Part shown: piece by piece, positions 6,771 to 12,528 of the stretch
Position numbering within the stretch: the first letter of the stretch is position 1
Layout: every line of letters starts with the position of its first letter
DNA from: CAZTLI01 sp964614375
GTDB lineage: Bacteria > Chloroflexota > Anaerolineae > Aggregatilineales > Phototrophicaceae
Direction of reading: 5' to 3'
NCBI GenBank assembly: GCA_964614375.1
Contig: CAZTLI010000099.1
Location: forward strand, 1 to 13,875
DNA length: 13,875 bases
Notes under the pieces: generated by a model
What the model saw: the letters and a program-made list of their open reading frames with translations, nothing else
The model's database searches: none
Told to the model about the DNA's origin: nothing
Translations under genes and position numbers: made by a program

Positions 6771-8315
6771 TTATTGTCCTTGTCCACGCACCCGGAAAAT
6801 CAATTCGGGACGATAGTCCAGCATCACATCTTCACGACCATTGTTGGTCAAACGTGTGAGCACCCGTCCCTGTAAGTCCACGACATAGGTCTGGAAGGTC
6901 GCCCCGTCACGGTTGGACACAAAAGCAACCCACTCGCCATTGGATGTAAAGACCGGGCTGCGGTCTTCGGCATCGCCATCGCTGACGGTCAGGAGCATTT
7001 CGCCTTCCCCTTCACTGTTCATAATATACACATCGCCATCGCCGCGGCGGTCACTAATGAACGCAATCAGGGCGCCATCGGGCGAAAATGTGGGCGAATA
7101 GCTGCTGCCACTGGCATCGGTGAACTGTGTAATGGTATTTTCGCCTATCGGATTGCCATTCTGGTCGGTCTCGGCAAAGGTCAGGCGGTAAATCTCAATA
7201 TCGCCCGATATCGTGTCTTCAGACGCATACACTATACCCCGACCATCGGGAGTCCACACGGGGTCACGGTCTATGCCTTCGTTGAACGTAATTTGCCGCT
7301 GCTGCCCGTTTCCCACGTCAATCACCCACAATTCATCATCGCCGTCCCAATCTGTCACATACACCAGTTGGCGACCATCGGGCGACCATGCCGGACTATG
7401 GGCCGAGGCGCGGCGCAATGTCGTGAACTGTTCGGCTGCGGCGGGGTTATCGGCAGGGGCGAGGAATAGCTCGGTCACAGAGGTGGCTTCGGGGAATGTT
7501 TCATCCGGTTCATAATCCACACGCCGTACCAGCGCGATGCGATTCCCGGTGGGATCATAGGCCACATCAAGCACATTATCCAAAAAGGCGATTTCGCCAG
7601 TGCCATCGCCATTCATGCGATACAAACCCGGCGCAACGGCGTCAGGTTCGCGGCTGACTAAAAAGGCCACAAATTCGACCAGCGGATAAGCCGTCGGTTC
7701 GGGTGTGGGGGTGTCGGATGGCAGGGGCGTATAGGTGGGTGTAAAGGTTGGCGGTAAGGTCGGCGCGCTGCGGGTGATGCTCGACACATCAAAGGGCGTC
7801 GGTGTCGGCGTGGCGGGCGGCGGCGTATTGGTCACAACCGGGACGCGCGTGGGAATCACTGTCGGCGGCGGGCCGGGTCGAAACACAGTGGAGGCAATGA
7901 ACACAATCGCCACTATCGCCACCGTCCCCCCAATCCCGATTAACCAGGCGCGTAAGTTAAAACCATCACTTCCCGCAGGTTGCTGCCGCTGTTGCCCGGC
8001 GCGCTGCATCTGCCGCAGGCGGGTGAGTTGTTCACGCCCAACCGCGCCGCCTTCACCCGCGCCCTCGTCCCCCATCCGTGCCAGCGCCTCTTTTGCCCGC
8101 GTATTATTGGGATTAATCGCCAGCACCCGTTCCAGACAGGTGCGACGGTCTTTCGCCGTGGTCGCGACGGATGCCAGCCAAATCCACGCCAGTTCGTTTC
8201 TGGGGTCGGCCTCGACCACCTGCAACAACAAGCGGCGGGCTGTAGCCCGGTCACCACTGCGGGCGGCGGCGACACCCTGTTCTAATTTTTGCTCTAGTTC
8301 ACCGTTTGTAGACAA
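6771..8315 (-). CDS. TPR, membrane helix and TolB-like propeller protein (first copy)
   Basis: The protein has 514 residues with the same order of parts as its downstream neighbour. A TPR-type module spans 1-82 (AWIWLASVA at 43-51, then VLAINPNNTRAKEAL). A Gln/Arg-rich linker (95-115) precedes one membrane helix (about 124-145). A long Pro/Thr stalk (148-209) holds LPPTFTPT again. The C-terminal propeller shows five PD40-type blades: YDPTGNRIALV, WSPDGRQLVYV, WTPDGRGIVYA, FSPDGALIAFI, FTSNGEWVAFV. The start is a TTG at 8315, chosen because AGGAGA lies five bases before it, no in-frame ATG lies upstream, and the next internal Met would delete the first helix of the TPR module. The helix and stalk suggest an envelope protein with its propeller outside the cell. 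The role is unknown; sensing or scaffolding is a guess. Confidence 0.9.
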   Translation of the reverse strand: MSTNGELEQKLEQGVAAARSGDRATARRLLLQVVEADPRNELAWIWLASVATTAKDRRTCLERVLAINPNNTRAKEALARMGDEGAGEGGAVGREQLTRLRQMQRAGQQRQQPAGSDGFNLRAWLIGIGGTVAIVAIVFIASTVFRPGPPPTVIPTRVPVVTNTPPPATPTPTPFDVSSITRSAPTLPPTFTPTYTPLPSDTPTPEPTAYPLVEFVAFLVSREPDAVAPGLYRMNGDGTGEIAFLDNVLDVAYDPTGNRIALVRRVDYEPDETFPEATSVTELFLAPADNPAAAEQFTTLRRASAHSPAWSPDGRQLVYVTDWDGDDELWVIDVGNGQQRQITFNEGIDRDPVWTPDGRGIVYASEDTISGDIEIYRLTFAETDQNGNPIGENTITQFTDASGSSYSPTFSPDGALIAFISDRRGDGDVYIMNSEGEGEMLLTVSDGDAEDRSPVFTSNGEWVAFVSNRDGATFQTYVVDLQGRVLTRLTNNGREDVMLDYRPELIFRVRGQGQ

Positions 8316-8350
8316 CGTGCTCTCCTGTCATGAACGGGATACATCATCTG

Positions 8351-8379
8351 ATTCTACAAACAAATGTGGATTTTGTACA
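8351..8379 (-). promoter_or_regulatory. Candidate promoter of the two-gene propeller operon
   Basis: The minus strand reads TGTACA (8374-8379), 17 bases, then TAGAAT (8351-8356). The -10 box matches five of six consensus positions and the -35 box four of six. It lies directly after the terminator of the short paralogue, so the long pair could be transcribed separately from it. Confidence 0.4.
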
Positions 8380-8407
8380 AAAGAAAACAGGGGCGACCAT
8401 GCCCCCG
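8378..8407 (-). terminator. Terminator of the short TPR paralogue
   Basis: GGGGC (8390-8394) pairs with GCCCC (8401-8405) around a six-base loop. In the minus-strand transcript it is followed by a U-rich tract, TTTTCTTTT (complement of about 8379-8387). A second small hairpin (CCTCC / GGAGG, about 8409-8428) sits just before it. The stem is short, so termination may be partial. Confidence 0.6.
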
Positions 8408-8437
8408 TCCTCCTACGGACGCTGGAGGGTGCAATTT

Positions 8438-8803
8438 TCAGGAGTTGAGAATCAACATCAAGAAAATAGACCCGACCACAATCACGACTGCGCCCACACC
8501 CGTGCCGATGTACAGCATGCTGCGGTTTTTCTGGGCAGCGGCTTTATAATCCATTTCTGCCAATTTGCCGCGCGCGACATTGTTATCGGGGTTGACACTC
8601 AGCACCCGATTCAGCCATTGGCGCTGTTCTTTATCGGAATTCGCCAGCTTCGCTAACCACATCATCGCCCGTTCGTTGCGTTTGTCTTCGCTCAAGACGC
8701 GGCGGAACATCACGCGCGCGCCATCTTTATTGTTGGTTTTGGCGGCACGAATCGCCATTTGCAGCAGTTCTTCGCGATTAGGTTGATTGCTTTCTGAGGC
8801 CAT
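8438..8803 (-). CDS. Short TPR and C-terminal membrane helix protein, paralogue of the two propeller proteins
   Basis: The protein has 121 residues. The TPR-type module covers about 10-84 and lines up with those of the two downstream genes: a helix with AxxxNNKDGARxMF, then AMMWLAKLA (46-54), then RVLSVNPDNNVARGKLAEMD (66-85). A C-terminal helix (about 96-119) ends one residue before the stop, so it is a tail-anchored protein with its TPR in the cytoplasm. It has no stalk and no propeller. The start ATG at 8803 has GGAGGG six bases upstream. It sits directly upstream of the two long paralogues in the same direction. Either it is a partner that pairs with them through the module, or a copy that lost, or never gained, the outer domain. 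Confidence 0.87.
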   Translation of the reverse strand: MASESNQPNREELLQMAIRAAKTNNKDGARVMFRRVLSEDKRNERAMMWLAKLANSDKEQRQWLNRVLSVNPDNNVARGKLAEMDYKAAAQKNRSMLYIGTGVGAVVIVVGSIFLMLILNS

Positions 8804-8947
8804 TCATTTCCCTCCGCAGACTGCGATTGATTTCGGATTTAGCCTGTTTCTTGATGCTCGTCATGTGAAGATTTGGGCATCACGTTATCTTTTACTCTAT
8901 ACACTTTCTGCACAAATCAGAATCGACCAGTGGTACTAATTTACAGC

Positions 8948-8968
8948 CACGGCGTCCCGTGTCCCTCC
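8948..8968. repeat. Degenerate copy of the REP-like hairpin
   Basis: These 21 bases match 19 of 21 with 10064-10084, the right part of the first hairpin near 10.06 kb. Half of its stem survives (CACGG / CCGTG). It lies in the short gap between cdsA and the short TPR gene. No clear terminator for cdsA is seen in this gap. Confidence 0.55.
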
Positions 8969-9003
8969 GGCTGCTGCCTAATGATAGTGCGCCCCATGCC
9001 CAC

Positions 9004-9873
9004 CTAGACGGCGATTCCGGTGAGTTGAATGTAGCCAAAACACCACGCCGCGACACATATCAGCGAATCCACACGGTCTAATACCCCACCATGACCGGGA
9101 AAGACATTCAAACCCTGTACGTGCGAATCCTTCACATCGAAGAATCGTTTGAGTGCCGACTCGAACAAATCGCCTGCTATCGCCACAAACGGGGCGACCG
9201 CAATCATGATTAAAGCGGTCACGGTGAATAACTGCGCCTGCAACAAGATCAGTATCGGGACGACCATCCCCGCCAATACACCAATCACCGCGCCTTCAAT
9301 CGTCTTTTTGGGCGATAGGCGCGGCGCGAGTTTGTGCCTGCCGAACCAGCGTCCACCCAGATAGGCCATTGTATCGGTGCCCCAGGTGATGGCAAACACC
9401 ACAAACAACCATTGTTCACCATGGGGCAGCGCCCGTATCGCAATCAAAAACGAAGCCGGAAACGCGATATACACCACCCCGCTGAGCGTCGTCGCCGTCT
9501 GCCAGATAGTCCGGCGAAAATCTGCCGGATGGCGCACATATTCCACGCTAAACGTCACGACGAGGCTAATCAGCAGCGCCGCGAACCACAGCCCATCGTT
9601 CTGGAGATAAAACGCAAGCGCGACGATAATGCCGGTTGGGATGCCGATCAGCGAACTGCCCTGAGATGCGCGACCTTTTGCCAGAATATAAAATTCCAGC
9701 ATTCCCAATACCAGCACCATACCCACCAGCAGCGCGAAAGGCCAGCTCCCCAGCAGCGCCAGGAACAGCACTACCGGCAATAACACCAGCGCCGTCACCG
9801 CACGTACCGTCATGTTGGACAGGCTATTGGGCTGGGATTGTGGTGGGGATTGTTCGCCCGGAATGGTGGACAT
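9004..9873 (-). CDS. cdsA: Phosphatidate cytidylyltransferase (CDP-diacylglycerol synthase)
   Basis: An integral membrane enzyme of 289 residues that makes CDP-diacylglycerol from CTP and phosphatidic acid, the branch point of phospholipid synthesis. Several membrane helices are visible (about 25-42, 44-65, 74-90, 95-112, 130-148, 155-173, 195-213, 217-236, 268-285). The conserved block DTMAYLGGRWFGRHKLAPRL (167-186) is followed by SPKKTIEG. The family signature is present from S239: LKR (241-243), K248-D249-S250, then PGHGG (259-263) and DR-x-D (266-269). The stretch between KDS and PGHGG is eight residues, longer than the common four. A soluble, Pro/Gln-rich N-terminus of about 20 residues precedes the first helix. 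The ATG at 9873 has GAGG six bases upstream; M21 is a poorer alternative. The usual neighbours uppS, dxr and rseP are not in this window. Confidence 0.95.
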   Translation of the reverse strand: MSTIPGEQSPPQSQPNSLSNMTVRAVTALVLLPVVLFLALLGSWPFALLVGMVLVLGMLEFYILAKGRASQGSSLIGIPTGIIVALAFYLQNDGLWFAALLISLVVTFSVEYVRHPADFRRTIWQTATTLSGVVYIAFPASFLIAIRALPHGEQWLFVVFAITWGTDTMAYLGGRWFGRHKLAPRLSPKKTIEGAVIGVLAGMVVPILILLQAQLFTVTALIMIAVAPFVAIAGDLFESALKRFFDVKDSHVQGLNVFPGHGGVLDRVDSLICVAAWCFGYIQLTGIAV

Positions 9874-9949
9874 GACTGCCTCGGATTTGGTGGTTGGGTG
9901 TGCGGCGCAGCGGGCGGTTCATCACAGGAACGCCACAATGCGACAGCTT

Positions 9950-9978
9950 ATCCCAACCGTATACACGTTAGGGGTCAA
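9950..9978 (-). promoter_or_regulatory. Weak candidate promoter of cdsA
   Basis: The minus strand reads TTGACC (9973-9978), 17 bases, then TGGGAT (9950-9955). The -35 box is good (five of six) and the -10 box poor (three of six). Confidence 0.3.
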
Positions 9979-10060
9979 TAATTGTAGGCGTTACGCACTT
10001 GAAAAATAATTCCTGCCCAGACAAGGGGTTTATGCAAGCTAACAATTTGATCGCGTCATC

Positions 10061-10084
10061 GGACACGGCGTGCCGTGTCCCTAC
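10061..10084 (+). repeat. REP-like hairpin, first of an inverted pair
   Basis: GGACACGGC (10061-10069) and GCCGTGTCC (10072-10080) are perfect inverted repeats separated by two bases, followed by CTAC. It lies in the 409-base gap between cdsA and the 257-residue gene, with its mate facing it 26 bases away. No U tract follows on either strand, so it is not a terminator. Confidence 0.75.
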
Positions 10085-10110
10085 AAACCCGTTAACAACC
10101 GTCATTATTC

Positions 10111-10135
10111 GTAGGGACACAGCATTGCTGTGTCC
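10111..10135 (-). repeat. REP-like hairpin, second of an inverted pair
   Basis: GTAG precedes GGACACAGCA (10115-10124), one base, then TGCTGTGTCC (10126-10135), a perfect 10-bp stem. Read on the minus strand it resembles the first unit including the CTAC tail, so the two form an inverted pair. The stem differs from the first unit at paired positions (C:G changed to T:A style), so pairing is kept although the bases changed. The rest of the gap (10140-10282) shows nothing else. Confidence 0.75.
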
Positions 10136-10282
10136 GCAAAAAACGGCGTTATCCGATTATTTTTGCAACCAACATAAACCTCTTGCCAGATTGTTCAACT
10201 GCGTAAGTCTTGAATTGATTGTGCCCTGTCTCTTTATTGTAACGAAATTTCTTGCGTGTGACGATAAATCGGTGACCTGCCC

Positions 10283-11056
10283 TCATGCGCGGCGGGACGC
10301 CCCTTTAAAGAAACTATGAAAATTATTATCACTCGACCACAGGATTTGACTATAGAGCGCATACAACGCCCGTACCTGTCGCAAGGTTTCGGCGGTGATG
10401 GTGTCTGCGGCGATGGCGTGATCATCGGGCGTATACCATCTGCCGATGCGGAAGAAGTCTTTGCCCGCCTCGAAGGTGTTCATCCATTCTGTCAGGATTT
10501 TCACCCACGGCACCTGCTGCACGGTGATGTGCATATCGCGCAGGGTCGCGCCGCTCCAAAACCCCATACAAACTTCGCCATCAAGGTCGCGCAGCTTGTT
10601 ATAGAAGGTTTCGCTGTGGCGCTGGACGCTCAACTTGCCCACGAGATTGCGCTGATCCCACCAGGCATCGGGCGTTAACAATAATTCAATGGTGTAATGG
10701 CTCGGTGTCAGGCGCAGTTCAATCACCGGGTGCCGGCGCGCGTCAACGGTGGGATTATCGCCGGGGATTTCCCAACCCATCAGCCGTTCAACAACAATCG
10801 CTTTGGTTTCGCCCCGATAATAGACCGCCGTCAACAGGCCCCCGCTGGATGAGCTGGCACACGATTGCACCCCAACCGCATTGCGCGATGATTGGTAGGT
10901 ATCCAGAAAAATATCGTGTTTGGGGAATTCGGCCTGTAAATAGGTGTGCAAGCGCCGGAATTTATCATACACACCCTGTAAAGCCGTGCCGACTTCGGGT
11001 GGCTGCCCTTTAGCATCATTGAGTGCGTGCAGGTCATCCTGGGTGAAATAGGCCAT
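10283..11056 (-). CDS. Unrecognised 257-residue soluble protein
   Basis: I do not recognise this family. The protein has no signal peptide and no membrane helix. Residues 1-45 look helical (TALQGVYDKFRRLHTYLQAE at 24-43). The middle (75-130) alternates short beta strands, for example AVYYRGETKAIVVERL and VIELRLTPSHYTIELLLTP. An aromatic-rich second half includes AWWDQRN (131-137), MGFWSGATLRDMHI (164-177) and FFRIGRWYTPDDHAI (201-215). The C-terminal segment is helical (LRQVRALYALYSQILW, 225-240). One lone Ser/Ala run, SCASSSSGG, lies at 65-73. Start: ATG at 11056 or GTG at 11059, three bases upstream, which has better spacing from GGAGAGAG. It is divergent from the malic enzyme gene. No clear terminator follows it. 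Codon use and length support a real gene, without a nameable function. Confidence 0.78.
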   Translation of the reverse strand: MAYFTQDDLHALNDAKGQPPEVGTALQGVYDKFRRLHTYLQAEFPKHDIFLDTYQSSRNAVGVQSCASSSSGGLLTAVYYRGETKAIVVERLMGWEIPGDNPTVDARRHPVIELRLTPSHYTIELLLTPDAWWDQRNLVGKLSVQRHSETFYNKLRDLDGEVCMGFWSGATLRDMHITVQQVPWVKILTEWMNTFEAGKDFFRIGRWYTPDDHAIAADTITAETLRQVRALYALYSQILWSSDNNFHSFFKGASRRA

Positions 11057-11276
11057 CACAAGTATCTCTCTCCCGTTCTATTGAGCACATGAGTCCTCAA
11101 GAAAGTATTTCAACAATCCGCGATTATCGGAGAGCGACCCTGCATGTGGGCTGTCATGTGGGCTGGTATGCGAAGCAACAAGGGCGATTGGACGCTCCTT
11201 GATCCGGGCAGGTAGCGATGAAAGGGGGCGATGGTCTTCAACAATCAGCAGTTGAATAAGACGATAATCAAGCAAA

Positions 11277-11304
11277 ATAATCACTGTCACCCATAAAAAG
11301 TCAA
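11277..11304 (-). promoter_or_regulatory. Candidate promoter of the 257-residue gene
   Basis: The minus strand reads TTGACT (11299-11304), 16 bases, then GATTAT (11277-11282). The match is five of six and four of six. The leader would be about 210 bases long. Confidence 0.4.
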
Positions 11305-11662
11305 TTATTACAAAATCAACGCTCTCCGTTACTCTCTAGTAGCATCTTAGCATATCCGCTTTATGGAAGCTACTTGCAGCACAAAATTCGCCCCCCTTTC
11401 GCCGGCGACATCCACCTTTCATACCGCCGCAATCAATCCCTTCTTAATCGTTACAAAAGTCACCCAAATGCCCCCCGCACTATCACTTGTGATTCAGGCC
11501 GGGATGAAGGAACATGGACAATGTGTGCATGGATAGACCGAGCCTAGTCAATCTGACGACTCTTATTCATCTGTGTATTCGTAATCATGATAGGTACTGA
11601 AAGTCAGCACGGGGTACATATTTCCCGTAAATTGACCACCAGCAATACAGGAGATTTTTTCG
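11305..11662. other. Divergent intergenic region upstream of maeB
   Basis: This stretch separates the minus-strand block from the plus-strand malic enzyme gene. The only sure signal is its Shine-Dalgarno, AGGAGA at 11649-11654. A weak promoter can be read as CTGACG near 11555 with TATTCG 17 bases on. No RNA gene, repeat or open frame with support was found. Confidence 0.4.
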
Positions 11663-12428
11663 ATGAGTCATAGCCATATCACCAAACAAGAAGCACTCGA
11701 TTATCATCGCATAGGACGCCCCGGCAAGATTCAAATCGCGCCGACGAAACCATTGAGTACCCAGCGTGACCTCTCGCTGGCTTATTCGCCCGGCGTGGCG
11801 GAGGCCGTCCTCGAAATTGACCGCGACCCGCTGACCGCGTTTGAATTGACCGCACGCGCCAATCTGGTGGCGGTCGTATCCAACGGCACAGCGATATTGG
11901 GGTTGGGTGATAAAGGGCCGCTGGCGTCTAAACCCGTGATGGAAGGTAAGGGCGTCCTCTTTAAACGTTTTGCCGATGTCGATGTATTCGATATTGAAAT
12001 CAATGCCAGCACAGTCGATGAAATCGTCGCCGCCTGCCGATTCATCGCGCCCACATTCGGCGGTATCAATCTGGAAGACATTAAAGCGCCGGAATGCTTC
12101 GAGGTCGAAGAAGCGCTCAAACGTGAACTGGACATCCCCGTCTTCCACGACGACCAGCACGGCACGGCGATTATCTCTGGCGCGGCGCTGCTCAATGCCT
12201 GTGAAGTGACGGGGAAGAAAATCGAAGACCTGAAGGTCGTCATCAATGGCGCGGGCGCAAGTGCCATCGCGACCGGACGCTTCTATGTTCGTCTTGGCGT
12301 GCGTAAAGAAAATGTCATCATGGTCGATTCCAAAGGCGTCATTTATGAAGGGCGCGATGGAGTCAACAAGTACAAGGCCGAATTCGCCACCACCAGCAAA
12401 GCCCGCACGCTCAAAGAAGCGATGGTCG
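11663..12428 (+). CDS. maeB: NADP-type malic enzyme (MaeB class), N-terminal part before the N run
   Basis: Malic enzyme oxidatively decarboxylates malate to pyruvate with NAD(P). This part covers residues 1-255. The malic domain holds LAYSPGVA with the catalytic-type Tyr41, VSNGTAILGLGDKG (72-85), and KPVMEGKGVLFKRF (90-103) with Lys96. The metal-binding residues are seen in NLEDIKAPE (E138, D139) and FHDDQHGTA (D163/D164). The nucleotide fold begins with VINGAGASAIA (193-203). Similarity to E. coli MaeB is strong along the whole length. The ATG at 11663 has AGGAGA eight bases upstream. It is the only plus-strand gene in the window. The frame is broken by the N run but continues after it once the duplicated 55 bases are merged. 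The symbol rests on the MaeB-type fused C-terminal domain. Cofactor preference cannot be fixed by eye. Confidence 0.93.
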
Positions 12429-12528
12429 NNNNNNNNNNNNNNNNNNNNNNNNNNNNNNNNNNNNNNNNNNNNNNNNNNNNNNNNNNNNNNNNNNNNNNNN
12501 NNNNNNNNNNNNNNNNNNNNNNNNNNNN
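12429..12528. other. Run of 100 N, assembly gap with overlapping flanks
   Basis: Exactly 100 N lie between two identical 55-base stretches (12374-12428 and 12529-12583). Merging them removes 155 bases and restores one uninterrupted reading frame. The gap is therefore very probably an artefact of joining two contigs that overlap, with no real sequence missing. Confidence 0.93.

Noticed and set aside
7735..8448. Plus-strand open frame of 237 codons
   Set aside because: It is antisense to the first propeller gene, reads as Gly/Val repeats opposite the Pro/Thr stalk, and runs across a terminator.
10061..10135. Hairpin pair as a transcription terminator or a two-repeat CRISPR
   Set aside because: No U tract follows on either strand. 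The units are inverted and not direct repeats, and there is only one 'spacer'.
11078..11290. Minus-strand frame of 70 codons with an IVEDHRP-like stretch, resembling a receiver-domain fragment
   Set aside because: It starts at GTG without a Shine-Dalgarno, lies within or upstream of the candidate transcription start of the next gene, and the resemblance is too short to call a response-regulator remnant.
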